Below are positions 35,414 through 47,417 of a stretch of DNA of 64,000 nt, one piece after another (the first letter of the stretch is position 1; every line of letters begins with the position of its first letter). The notes under the pieces are model-generated. The model was not told the DNA's origin, searched no databases, and saw only the letters and a program-made list of their open reading frames with translations. The translations under genes were made by a program, and so were the position numbers. The stretch is taken from contig JAPLOP010000023.1 in NCBI GenBank assembly GCA_026400645.1, positions 1 through 64,000 on the forward strand. The letters are read 5' to 3'. This stretch comes from Alphaproteobacteria bacterium (GTDB lineage: Bacteria > Pseudomonadota > Alphaproteobacteria > Paracaedibacterales > CAIULA01).

Positions 35414-37075
35414 TTGCCTATTTTTATTTATCTCATCCTTGTCTTTTTTCTAACAAGCTGCCAAGATTTGGCTCAGAATCAGTCTCTGAACCCGCTTCTG
35501 GGGCCAAAGGATATGAAGACACTGACGACAGCGCCGGCGGAACCTTCGGCATCCCTACCCGTTACCGTCAAAAAAATTCCATCAGAACCAGATCTTCCCC
35601 AGTCTTTTTTGCAGCCCGTTTCTGTTTCCATCAGCGAAAATGCACCCCTTAAATCCATTTTTATTGAATTGGCCCGTCAAGCCAATGTTGATCTTCAGCT
35701 TGACCCCAACATAAACAATGCCATCATTTTTTCAGCCCACCAAAAACCATTTATTCAGGTCATCGAAAGTATTTGTAACCTAGCAGGGTTGCGGTACAAA
35801 ATTATCGACCAGTCCCTAAAGATTGAGATTGATCAACCCTATGCCGAAAATTACAGCATCCAATTTTTGAACTTGTCCCGGAACAGTCAAAACAAAATAT
35901 CGATCGCGACAGACGTTTTTTCCAATACGAATTCACAAAAAGCGGCGATCGACAATGGGTCTAACAGTGCCGTAACGGTTACTGGTAACAATGATTTCTG
36001 GACAGAACTAGAAGGAAATCTAAAAATCCTGCTGGGTCAAAATCTGAATTCTGATTCAGGTACCGCCACTCACAATGCAACCTATTCCCTGCATAAACAA
36101 GGGGGGATTATCACGATTCATGGCACAGCGAAACAGCAAAAGCTGGTTTCAAGCTATTTGGATAAACTTCGAAAAGCGGTGACCAGCCAGGTTTTAATCG
36201 AAGCCAAAATCATCGAAGTCACCCTGACCGATGAATTCAAAAGCGGTGTTGATTGGAAAAAAATCGGCAATCGTGGGGACTGGTATTTTAATGGGGAATT
36301 CGGCGCCCTTGCCAAAAAGGGTCACTTTATTGACCCAACATCTGCCCACGCAGACATGATCAGCCTGGGTGCAAAGGGGCAAACATTTTCAGCGATCTTG
36401 AATGCCCTGCAGGAATTTGGCAGCTCCCGAACGCTATCAAGTCCACGCTTAACCGTGATGAATAATCAAACGGCGATTCTGAAAGTTGCCCAAAACCAGG
36501 TTTATTTCCGATTGAATTATGACAAACAATACAGCGCCAATGTCCAACGGGAAAACACCAGCGTTTCAAGCGATATCCAGACTGTTCCGATTGGTTTGGT
36601 GATGTCGGTGCAGCCATCCATTGACCATGAAACCGGCGAGGTGATTTTATTTTTGCGGCCGACAGTATCCAGAATGACCCGGTCCGTCGCTGATCCCGCC
36701 GTTAGCATCGCGTACAATGCCAATGTCAGCAATACAACAAACACGTCCAATCTGATGGAGGTTAAGCCATCCCTAATTCCGGTGGTAGAGGTCAAGGAGA
36801 TTGATTCTGTCCTGCGTTTAAAGAATGAAGAAATCGCAGTCCTTGGGGGATTGATGGAGGTTCGTTCACGACAAGATACAACGAAATTGCCGGTTTTGGG
36901 CGATATCGTAAAAGACCTATTTAGCGCCCACATGCAAGGGGACGAGGTTGTGGAATTGGTCATCCTGCTGCAGGTTAAAATATTAGAAACAGCCTCCGCC
37001 CCGGATGCGGCAGACCAACGGCTTATCCGGTCCTATGTTCCAGACCCAAGGCCATTCCCGGGGGCTGCGGGTTGA
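35414..37075 (+). CDS. MshL/PilQ-like lipoprotein secretin
   Basis: The 553-residue protein begins with a lipoprotein signal (IYLILVFFLTSC). An STN-type N-terminal domain follows (about 70-140; APLKSIFIELARQANVDLQL), then a secretin N-domain and the secretin core: QVLIEAKIIEVTLTDEFKSG, SSRTLSSPRLTVMNNQTAIL, KNEEIAVLGGLMEVRSRQDT, TKLPVLGDIVKDLF. Lipid anchor and domain order fit the MshL/PilN type of type IV pilus or related secretion channel, not CpaC. The TTG start lacks a good ribosome binding site. It is divergent from tadD across about 200 bases. Its end overlaps the convergent higA gene by 43 bases. Confidence 0.85.
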   Translation: MPIFIYLILVFFLTSCQDLAQNQSLNPLLGPKDMKTLTTAPAEPSASLPVTVKKIPSEPDLPQSFLQPVSVSISENAPLKSIFIELARQANVDLQLDPNINNAIIFSAHQKPFIQVIESICNLAGLRYKIIDQSLKIEIDQPYAENYSIQFLNLSRNSQNKISIATDVFSNTNSQKAAIDNGSNSAVTVTGNNDFWTELEGNLKILLGQNLNSDSGTATHNATYSLHKQGGIITIHGTAKQQKLVSSYLDKLRKAVTSQVLIEAKIIEVTLTDEFKSGVDWKKIGNRGDWYFNGEFGALAKKGHFIDPTSAHADMISLGAKGQTFSAILNALQEFGSSRTLSSPRLTVMNNQTAILKVAQNQVYFRLNYDKQYSANVQRENTSVSSDIQTVPIGLVMSVQPSIDHETGEVILFLRPTVSRMTRSVADPAVSIAYNANVSNTTNTSNLMEVKPSLIPVVEVKEIDSVLRLKNEEIAVLGGLMEVRSRQDTTKLPVLGDIVKDLFSAHMQGDEVVELVILLQVKILETASAPDAADQRLIRSYVPDPRPFPGAAG

Positions 37076-37332
37076 GAGCCTAATTCAAGTTGAATTTCTG
37101 CCCTTCTGAGTTCATAAGAAACCTGCATGTTCATCCAAAACTTTGGCGTTGTGTTAAAATGATGCGCAAGCTTTATTGCTGTCTCTGCGCTAATCCCTCT
37201 TCTCTCGAGGACAATGTCGTTAATACGAGGAGCCGGAACCCCCAACAGGCCCGCAAGCTTCCTAGAGCTCAGCGCCAATGGTTTCATATAGTCTTCGCGT
37301 AAAATTTCCCCTGGATGAATGTTCCAAATCAT
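37033..37332 (-). CDS. higA: HigA-family antitoxin / HTH regulator (orphan)
   Basis: The 99-residue XRE-type protein has the typical opening MIWNIHPGEILREDYMKPLA, the HTH SSRKLAGLLGVPAPRINDIV and the family end TPKFWMNMQVSYELRRAE. HigA represses its own operon and neutralises the HigB RNase. AAGGG seven bases before ATG 37332 fixes the start. No higB toxin is present: a type II inverted-repeat element begins 18 bases upstream of the ATG, where higB would be. The frame is open upstream through the repeat, giving a spurious longer protein. The C-terminal 14 codons are antisense to the secretin gene. Confidence 0.85.
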   Translation of the reverse strand: MIWNIHPGEILREDYMKPLALSSRKLAGLLGVPAPRINDIVLERRGISAETAIKLAHHFNTTPKFWMNMQVSYELRRAEIQLELGSQPAAPGNGLGSGT

Positions 37333-37349
37333 GTGATGCCCTTTCAATG

Positions 37350-37503
37350 ATAATATTTTCCTGCAAAGTCCATAGGCGACAAAATGGCTTTCTGGATGGC
37401 CACGCCGCCTTCGTCGGCTCGCCATGACGTCATGGCGAGGAGGGTGAAACCCGACATGGCCATCCAAAATATCTCTCTATTAATCACACAGGAAAATACT
37501 GTA
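37350..37503. repeat. MITE-like inverted-repeat element, type II, copy 1
   Basis: The outer arms ATAATATTTTCCTGCAAAGT and the complement of CACACAGGAAAATACTGTA flank a long family A palindrome (37391-37467, TGGATGGCCACGCCGCCTTC ... GACATGGCCATCCA). A similar element is at 56911-57068. Outer arms differ from those of type I, so the same palindromic core occurs in two kinds of terminal repeat. Confidence 0.65.
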
Positions 37504-37558
37504 TTTCAACAAAGTAAGAATGGCCATCTTGCCATACAAAACAAAGTCGATACTGGTT

Positions 37559-37734
37559 AACCCCAGTTCGATGCAACAAGTCAATAAAACTCAGACAAAA
37601 GCAAGTTTCCCTATGGCTTGACCATAGGGTCCAGAGAAAGAAATTGATCTTTATCAACTGGATCCTCCGGTCAAGCCGGAGGAAAACTACGGTGGGGTCT
37701 TGTTTTAATACGGCTCTTATGTCGAGCTCGGGTT
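37559..37734. repeat. Inverted-repeat element family C, copy 2
   Basis: This is the fullest copy: outer arms AACCCCAGTTCGATGCAACAAG-like and CTTATGTCGAGCTCGGGTT, with inner hairpins CCCTATGGCTTGACCATAGGG and TCCTCCGGTCAAGCCGGAGGA. It has the same order of blocks as 11201-11358, which lacks the second hairpin. With the type II element it fills the gap 37333-37862, where no gene is seen. Confidence 0.65.
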
Positions 37735-37862
37735 AGCTAACCCCAGCTTGATATATAACGATACGCATTATAATTCAAGTTTTTTTGCGACAGACGTTAT
37801 CATTTGTCAAAAATTTTTTGCACTGCTACAATGGCACCAGGTCATTTATAGTACACAGTTGC

Positions 37863-40283
37863 ATGACGACACTTTGGTTCATTTACCTTATTGCTCTTGT
37901 TTTTATTGTCTTGTTCCTTATTTTGTATGCTCACATGAAGTATACAGAGTTGCGTATTCATAATCAGCACTTACAAATACAAAATCGCCTTAGCAAAGCA
38001 ATCCTGGAATCTTTTCCGCTTCCTTGGTGCGCCTGGCATGATGGCGATACTCTTGTTCACTGCTCTCCGGCATTTTATCGGCTTTTGTGCCTTGATCCTG
38101 AATATCCGGTACACGTTACAAACATTCAGAAAATCTTTGGAGATTCCCCTTTTAGTCCCTTTCAACAGGCAATCAGCCACCTTCAAAATTTTGGGGGGGA
38201 TTTTACAGTGCAGATTTCGATTCCCGCCCAATCCCTGCAGGATTATACCGCGCATCATGATCCCCACATTCATTTGGAATTAAAGGGGCGCATCGCGCTT
38301 TCCCTTCATGATGAAGAAAAATTACCAGAACAAAGGCTTATCATCCTGACCTTGGCGGATATAACACAAACTCTGATTGAAAAGATCCATTCCCAAACCA
38401 TTCAAAAAGAAAACCATGATGAACTGGAAATGTTGCACATATTGGCCGATGCTTGTCCGCTTGCTTTGTGGTATCGGGATACAGTTGGACGAATTCAATA
38501 CTGCAATCTGGCCTATGCGGGCGCTTTGGAAAGTAGCGCTAGCCGTGTTATTGCAGAAAAACAAGAACTCATCGATATATCGCACGCGAACAATACGTAT
38601 GCTTTGTCGCAAAAAGCCCTTCGGACAAACCAAAAGCAAACGATCAGAACGCATGTTGTGGTTGCAGGGCATAGGCGTTTTCTTGAGATCGCAGAAATTC
38701 CCATTCTGGGCCACCATGCAACGGCAGGGCACGTAACCGTTGGATATGCACTGGATCTGACAGAGGTCGAGGAAGCCGCGAATGAATTATTAACTCACAC
38801 ACACGCCCATCACGAAGTACTGGATCAAGTTTCGTCCCCCATTGCCATTTATGGGGCAGATACACGATTGGAATTTTTTAACAATGCCTATGTGAAGCAA
38901 TTTAATCTGGACGAGAATTGGCTTTATAGCAAGCCCACCTTTGGTGAGATTTTGGAACGTTTGCGTGAAAATCGAATGCTATCTGAGTATTCTAATTTTC
39001 CGGAACATAAACGATCAAGGTTAAGTCTGTTCAATAACTTGATATATCCCCTTTATGAAATGATGCACATTCCCAATGGGACGATTTTCAGGTTAATGAT
39101 TGCCCCTCATCCATTGGGGGGATTACTTTATATGTTTGAAAATGTCACAGACAAGCTTGCCCTGGAGCAGGGGTACAACACGTTGGTCGCCGTGCAAAAA
39201 GAAACACTCGATCATCTTTACGAGGGGATCGTTGTGTTCGGCAGCGATAATCGTGTGCGGTTAACCAACCCGGCTATTGGGCAAATATGGCGCCTAACTG
39301 ACGAGGAACGGTCCCCCAGCAGTCATATCAATGATATCCTTGAAAAGGCAGAGCACCTTTTTAATGATCGCAATGAAAGTCAAATTTGGCGCAAAGAAAT
39401 GTTGGATATTATCAGCATGCGCCAATCTGTTAATGGGCGGTTCGCGTTTAAAGGCGACCGTCGGTTGGAATATTCATATGTCCCCTTGCCTGATGGATCC
39501 CATTTGATGACCTTTGTGGATGTTTCGGACCGTTGGCGTTTTGAACAAGCACTCAAGGAACGGACAGAAACATTGGAACGGGCGGACCGAATAAAATCAG
39601 ATTTTATATCCCATGTTTCCTATGAATTGCGATCCCCCCTGAATACGATTTCTGGTTTTATGGATATTCTGTCTAATCAGTATTTTGGGACCCTGAATGA
39701 ACGTCAGCTTGATTACTGCAAAGGAGTTGTGGAATCGGCGGAGCGTTTGCGAAGCCTGGTCAATGATATGATCGACCTAGCTAATATTGAAGCTGGAAAG
39801 CTTAGCCTCAATTATCAAGAAACTCCCCTGGATATTTTTTTAACGGGGCTGACGGATCTGGTCCATAGTCGCGCCCAAGACAAGGGCTTTGACATTGAGG
39901 TCATTAATGACAGTCAAATTGAGGCTGTTTTCATTGATCGAAAAAGGCTAAAGCATGCCATTTTTAACCTGCTGACCAATGCCATTAAATTCACCAATCC
40001 CGGTGGGAAAATCAGCATTATTGCCCAAAAAAGCGGCGACCAAAAGGATTGGTTTTCCATAGCGATTCAGGACAACGGAATCGGCATTAATGATGACGAT
40101 CAGGAAAAAATATTTAACTTATTCGAACATGGTGCAAACACGCAAAATATGCAGATGGGGGCCGGGCTTGGGCTGCCCTTGGTCAAAAGCCTAATAGAGC
40201 TGCATGGCGGGTCGATGACGTTAACATCGGCACCCGGAAAGGGAACGACATTCATGTGCCACTTGCCGATAAACCCCCAATGA
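37863..40283 (+). CDS. divL: DivL-like PAS kinase with Tyr in place of the phospho-acceptor His
   Basis: The 806-residue protein has one N-terminal membrane segment (MTTLWFIYLIALVFIVLFLI). Several PAS-like domains follow (about 40-130, 180-290, 315-430, 450-560). A HisKA dimerisation helix pair starts near 575, then a HATPase_c domain with HAIFNLLTNAIKFT (N box), QDNGIGI (G1) and GAGLGLPLVKSLIELHGG (G2). The H box reads DFISHVSYELRSPLNTI, so Tyr587 occupies the position of the usual phospho-His. This substitution, with PAS repeats and an N-terminal anchor, is the hallmark of Caulobacter DivL, which controls CckA and the CtrA cell-cycle pathway. ATG 37863 is chosen as it opens the membrane segment; the frame extends to 37785. 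Confidence 0.8.
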   Translation: MTTLWFIYLIALVFIVLFLILYAHMKYTELRIHNQHLQIQNRLSKAILESFPLPWCAWHDGDTLVHCSPAFYRLLCLDPEYPVHVTNIQKIFGDSPFSPFQQAISHLQNFGGDFTVQISIPAQSLQDYTAHHDPHIHLELKGRIALSLHDEEKLPEQRLIILTLADITQTLIEKIHSQTIQKENHDELEMLHILADACPLALWYRDTVGRIQYCNLAYAGALESSASRVIAEKQELIDISHANNTYALSQKALRTNQKQTIRTHVVVAGHRRFLEIAEIPILGHHATAGHVTVGYALDLTEVEEAANELLTHTHAHHEVLDQVSSPIAIYGADTRLEFFNNAYVKQFNLDENWLYSKPTFGEILERLRENRMLSEYSNFPEHKRSRLSLFNNLIYPLYEMMHIPNGTIFRLMIAPHPLGGLLYMFENVTDKLALEQGYNTLVAVQKETLDHLYEGIVVFGSDNRVRLTNPAIGQIWRLTDEERSPSSHINDILEKAEHLFNDRNESQIWRKEMLDIISMRQSVNGRFAFKGDRRLEYSYVPLPDGSHLMTFVDVSDRWRFEQALKERTETLERADRIKSDFISHVSYELRSPLNTISGFMDILSNQYFGTLNERQLDYCKGVVESAERLRSLVNDMIDLANIEAGKLSLNYQETPLDIFLTGLTDLVHSRAQDKGFDIEVINDSQIEAVFIDRKRLKHAIFNLLTNAIKFTNPGGKISIIAQKSGDQKDWFSIAIQDNGIGINDDDQEKIFNLFEHGANTQNMQMGAGLGLPLVKSLIELHGGSMTLTSAPGKGTTFMCHLPINPQ

Positions 40284-40418
40284 AGAAAGGTTAATAAATC
40301 GTTAATATTATTGAAATTATCATTATTTTTATTAAAATTCCATTATTGACGTTCATGGTTTCTTTTGAGTAATCTATTGAATAGGTGAATTTTACAATCA
40401 ACAAGAGAGAGCGCCATC

Positions 40419-42341
40419 GTGACAGAGCAATCAAAATCTTATCCTTTATGGCAGCCGTCAGAACAGCGCATTAAAGATAGCCTGATGTATAAATTTATGC
40501 AGCATTGCGGCCATGCGGACTATGATTCGTTACATCAATGGTCCATCGCATTAATCGAAGATTTCTGGATAAACGTATGGGATTTCTGTGGTGTTATTGC
40601 ATCCAATCGCGGTGATATTGTCTTGAAAAATCCTGGCGACATAATGAATGCCGAATTTTTCCCAGATGCCCGTCTAAACTATGCCGAAAATCTTTTACGC
40701 AGACGTGACGATGAAACAGCGATTGTTTTTTATGGGGAAACTCAGCGAAAGCAAGAAATCAGCTATAAATCCCTTTATAACCAGGTCAGCCAATTGGCGC
40801 AACAGCTTCGCGATTGGGGAATACAGCCAGGGGATCGTATTGCAGGATACCTTCCCAATATGCCAGAAGCAATCATTGCGACCCTGGCAACCAGTGCTGT
40901 CGGGGCGATATGGTCATCCTGTTCGCCAGATTTTGGGGAAAAAGGGGTTATCGATCGATTTTCCCAGATCGAGCCAAAGATTTTGTTTTCTGCAGATGGA
41001 TATTTTTATCATGGGAAAGTTTTTAATTGTACAGAACGGCTGCCGGAAATTCTGAAATCCCTGCCAACTGTTCAGCATACCATCATCGTTCCTTATGTTG
41101 GGGGTTTTGATCATCCTTATTTGGACTGGAATACTGTATTACAATCACAAACGTCGAACGACATTCAGTTCGAACAGCTTCCCTTTAATCATCCCTTGTT
41201 TATCCTGTATTCTTCGGGCACGACGGGCGTTCCAAAATGCATTGTGCATGGTGCCGGCGGTACGTTGTTGCAGCACTTAAAGGAACATCAATTACAAAGC
41301 GATATCAAGCCCGATGATCGCGTTTTCTATTTTGCAACCTGCAGTTGGATGATGTGGAACTGGCAGATCAGTGCCTTGGCCAGCAATGCCCAGCTGATAC
41401 TGTACGACGGATCCCCCATGTACCCAACCAATGACCGGTTGTTCGAAATTGCCGAAGAAACCGGCATGACCCTGTTTGGAACGTCCGCCAAATATCTAAG
41501 CGCCCTTCATAAGGCTGTCTTTAAACCAAAAAATGATTTAAGCGCCATCAAGACAATTGCCTCAACAGGTTCAGCATTATCAGAGGAAACCTTTGATTAT
41601 ATTTACGCTGATATCAAATCAGATGTGCATGTGGAATCCGTATCGGGTGGCACAGACATCATCGCTTGTTTTATGATTGGCAACCCAACGCGTCCTGTCT
41701 ATCGCGGACAATTACAGGGGGCAGGCTTGGGGTTTAAGGTCGACGTGTTTGATGATGACGCGAATCCAATGAAAAGCGGCCAAGGTGAATTGGTTTGCAC
41801 AGCCCCGTTCCCATCGCGGCCCATTGGTTTTTGGAATGATGCTGACCGTAGAAAATATTTCAAAGCCTATTACAATCGGTATCCCAATGTATGGCATCAT
41901 GGGGATTTTGTGGAACACACAGCCGAGGATGGATTTATTGTTCATGGGCGTTCAGATGCTGTTTTAAAACCTGGCGGTGTCCGGATTGGAACGGCGGAGA
42001 TTTATCGCCAAGTGGAACAAATGGACGAGGTTATGGAAAGTCTGGCCGTTGGGCAAAATTGGGATGACGATACACGAATTATTCTGTTTGTTGTGTTGCG
42101 TTCTGGTGTGGCACTAACAGATGAATTGACGTTAAAAATCAAATATCAAATTCGAACGCACACAACGCCACGCCATGTGCCGGCAAAAATTTTCCAGGTT
42201 AACGATCTGCCCAGAACAAAAAATGGAAAATTAACAGAGATTGCCGTGCGCCAAGTCATCCATGGACAAGCCATCAAAAATAGCGAATCGTTGGCAAACC
42301 CAGAATCGTTGGAACAATTTAAGAATCTGAAGTTTGACTAA
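40419..42341 (+). CDS. aacS: Acetoacetyl-CoA synthetase
   Basis: The 640-residue adenylate-forming ligase converts acetoacetate, ATP and CoA to acetoacetyl-CoA. It carries the N-terminal family region (PLWQPSEQRI ... DFWINVWDF ... PGDIMNAEFFPDARLNYAEN), the ATP-binding signature LYSSGTTGVPKCIVHGAGGT, the acetoacetyl-specific TCSWMMWNWQISALASNAQ, HHGDFVEHTAEDGFIVHGRS and the C-terminal Lys region LPRTKNGKLTEIAVRQ. It allows use of ketone bodies or stored polyhydroxybutyrate as carbon source. The start is GTG with GAGAG upstream. Length is normal. It stands between divL and the epimerase gene with its own upstream region (40284-40418). Confidence 0.93.
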   Translation: MTEQSKSYPLWQPSEQRIKDSLMYKFMQHCGHADYDSLHQWSIALIEDFWINVWDFCGVIASNRGDIVLKNPGDIMNAEFFPDARLNYAENLLRRRDDETAIVFYGETQRKQEISYKSLYNQVSQLAQQLRDWGIQPGDRIAGYLPNMPEAIIATLATSAVGAIWSSCSPDFGEKGVIDRFSQIEPKILFSADGYFYHGKVFNCTERLPEILKSLPTVQHTIIVPYVGGFDHPYLDWNTVLQSQTSNDIQFEQLPFNHPLFILYSSGTTGVPKCIVHGAGGTLLQHLKEHQLQSDIKPDDRVFYFATCSWMMWNWQISALASNAQLILYDGSPMYPTNDRLFEIAEETGMTLFGTSAKYLSALHKAVFKPKNDLSAIKTIASTGSALSEETFDYIYADIKSDVHVESVSGGTDIIACFMIGNPTRPVYRGQLQGAGLGFKVDVFDDDANPMKSGQGELVCTAPFPSRPIGFWNDADRRKYFKAYYNRYPNVWHHGDFVEHTAEDGFIVHGRSDAVLKPGGVRIGTAEIYRQVEQMDEVMESLAVGQNWDDDTRIILFVVLRSGVALTDELTLKIKYQIRTHTTPRHVPAKIFQVNDLPRTKNGKLTEIAVRQVIHGQAIKNSESLANPESLEQFKNLKFD

Positions 42342-42356
42342 TAAAAGGAAAGCATT

Positions 42357-45534
<3,178 letters not shown>

Positions 45535-45606
45535 AGCAAAAGACCAATGCAGCAGAAAAGACAGGCTTGCCTTTCTTAAACGTTCAGGATAGTATTTAAA
45601 CACTGT

Positions 45607-45683
45607 CGGAACGTAGCGCAGCCTGGTAGCGCACTATTCTGGGGGGATAGGGGTCGTGGGTTCGAATCCCGCCGTTCCGACCA
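45607..45683 (+). tRNA. tRNA-Pro (anticodon GGG)
   Basis: The cloverleaf is complete: acceptor CGGAACG / CGTTCCG (45607-45613 with 45673-45679), D arm GCGC...GCGC, anticodon stem CTATT / GATAG with loop CTGGGGG, T arm GTGGG TTCGAAT CCCGC, and an encoded CCA at 45681-45683. The anticodon is GGG. The pssA gene runs antisense into it. A copy of the junction CCGACCATTTG recurs a few bases after the 3' end. Confidence 0.96.
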
Positions 45684-46554
45684 TTTGCCCGACCATTTGT
45701 TCAGGTATTTTACTATCTTCCCCCGATTCCATTTCTTTCTTTACCTTGCCATAGGCATGAATGCTTGCGGGGATCAGGCCAACATAGGCCAACCCAATGG
45801 CGAACAATGTAAGCCAAGGCTGACTATAGAACGATACAGCCACAACCAACACGGTCAACATAAGCGGCAAAACAAGTCTGTGCGGCACTTGGACTTTTTT
45901 AAACGCAAAGGTTGGGATTCGGCTTACCAATAATCCACCGGTGGCAACCAAAAAAACTGCATAAAAATAGGGTGAATACAAAAAGGGAGTCGTGAATTCC
46001 TGCTGGATAATGATCGGCATCAGGGCAAGAAACGCCCCCGCTGGTGCCGGCACACCTGTAGCAAATTCATGTGACCAGGTTGGGGCATTACCCTCTATAT
46101 CGCGGGTATTAAAACGGGCAAGCCTAAGCGCCATGCAAACCGTAAAAAATAATACGATTCCCCATCCCACACGCCCCAATTGATTAAGGCCGCGCAAATA
46201 GATAACAAGGGCTGGCGCTGCCCCAAAATTCAGTAGGTCTGACAAGGAATCCAATTCCGCCCCAAAGCGGCTTGTGCTACCCAATAAACGGGCAACACGT
46301 CCGTCAACGCCATCAAAAAAACCAGCCAGCAATATAACAATGACGGCCAAATCCCAACGTTCTGAAAGCGCCAGGGAAATAGAGGTCATTCCACAACACA
46401 ACGCCAAGACCGTAACCATATTTGGTGCAATAGCAGCCAAAGACAAGTATTTCGACTGTTGTGCTTGATTGAATCGCTGTTTAAAATGACCGGGCACGTG
46501 GTCGCTTTGACCTTTGTGCCCCTCACTGTTGTGCTGGCGGTGTTTTTTGCTCAT
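45634..46554 (-). CDS. pssA: CDP-diacylglycerol-serine O-phosphatidyltransferase
   Basis: The 306-residue membrane enzyme makes phosphatidylserine from CDP-diacylglycerol and serine. The CDP-alcohol phosphotransferase motif is [20 protein letters not shown] followed by [11 protein letters not shown]. About seven membrane segments surround it. The N-terminus ([20 protein letters not shown]) is hydrophilic and His-rich. The last 14 residues, [14 protein letters not shown], are translated from the antisense strand of the tRNA-Pro gene, whose anticodon stem supplies the stop codon. Start overlaps the psd stop by one base (TAATG), so the order is psd then pssA. Confidence 0.93.
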   Translation of the reverse strand: MSKKHRQHNSEGHKGQSDHVPGHFKQRFNQAQQSKYLSLAAIAPNMVTVLALCCGMTSISLALSERWDLAVIVILLAGFFDGVDGRVARLLGSTSRFGAELDSLSDLLNFGAAPALVIYLRGLNQLGRVGWGIVLFFTVCMALRLARFNTRDIEGNAPTWSHEFATGVPAPAGAFLALMPIIIQQEFTTPFLYSPYFYAVFLVATGGLLVSRIPTFAFKKVQVPHRLVLPLMLTVLVVAVSFYSQPWLTLFAIGLAYVGLIPASIHAYGKVKKEMESGEDSKIPEQMVGQMVGTAGFEPTTPIPPE

Positions 46555-47417
46555 TATACAATAAGACCTTGTCGTGCGGGTTCACTGCTTTGAAGGTCGG
46601 CCAAAACCGTTTCTCCGGCTAGAACTCTTTGCCCTTCTATGACAAGCGGGTTCGCACCTTTTGGAAGATAAACATCCATCCGGCTGCCAAATCGAATCAG
46701 TCCATAAATGGCGCCAGTGTTGACCTTGTCGCCCTCTTTTGCATCGCATCGAATGCGGCGTGCAATAAGGCCTGCTATTTGAACAAAAGCCATAGACCTG
46801 CGTCCAGTTTCTGCACTGACGAATGATTGTGACGCATCGCCATCGTTTAAATTCAGGAACTGGTTCAATGTATCATCGCCTTCTGTTCCGGATTTTTGTT
46901 CTACTAGGGCCTCCGATGCTTTCTTTGACTTCTTGGATGGGGCCGCAGGGATTTTTTCAGCACCCAGGGTTACACAATCTGTTACATCATCCAAATCAAG
47001 AACAATCACGTTTCTTTCATTGAGGTCGCTTGCTTTATCCAATGATGCGTTGAAAAATTTTCCTGCATGATAAAGGACCTTGCGAACTGTTCCCTTGATT
47101 GGGATGCGGTTAATATGAACATCGAAAACATTCAGAAAAATACTAACGCGAACAAGTGGATCGGTTCCGATGTCCCAATCTTCCGGCGGGACTATTTCCT
47201 TTACGGCCACAATTTTACCGTCTGCGGGGCTGATAATAAGGCCATCCCGTGCCGGTGTAACGCGTGCAGGATTGCGAAAGAAATAAAAACACCATCCCGT
47301 TAGGATCGCCCCAATCCATCCCAGAGTCGGAGAGAACAGAGAGAACAATATGGTGATACCAGCAAAAATAGCAACAAAACGCCAGCCTTCAGGGTGAATA
47401 AGATGTGCAAAAAACAT
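46554..47417 (-). CDS. psd: Phosphatidylserine decarboxylase proenzyme
   Basis: The 287-residue proenzyme cleaves itself to form a pyruvoyl group and makes phosphatidylethanolamine. This is the short (archaeal-type) class: RDGLIISPADGKIVAVKEI, RVSIFLNVFDVHINRIPIKG, SDLNERNVIVL, QIAGLIARRIRCDAKEGDKV, and the cleavage site in IRFGSRMDVYLP (between Gly244 and Ser245). About 55 extra residues (roughly 150-205; EKIPAAPSKKSKKASEALVE and an acidic part) are inserted in a loop before SMAFVQIAGL, making it longer than the usual 210-235. One or two N-terminal membrane segments are present. Confidence 0.93.
   Translation of the reverse strand: MFFAHLIHPEGWRFVAIFAGITILFSLFSPTLGWIGAILTGWCFYFFRNPARVTPARDGLIISPADGKIVAVKEIVPPEDWDIGTDPLVRVSIFLNVFDVHINRIPIKGTVRKVLYHAGKFFNASLDKASDLNERNVIVLDLDDVTDCVTLGAEKIPAAPSKKSKKASEALVEQKSGTEGDDTLNQFLNLNDGDASQSFVSAETGRRSMAFVQIAGLIARRIRCDAKEGDKVNTGAIYGLIRFGSRMDVYLPKGANPLVIEGQRVLAGETVLADLQSSEPARQGLIV

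Noticed and set aside
37785-37862. Longer N-terminus for the DivL-like kinase
   Set aside because: The 26 added residues precede the membrane segment without a better start site and lie in repeat-flanking DNA.
40345-40375. TTGACG with a weak downstream -10 before aacS
   Set aside because: The -35 is good but the best -10 (TAATCT) matches only half of the consensus; too weak to claim.
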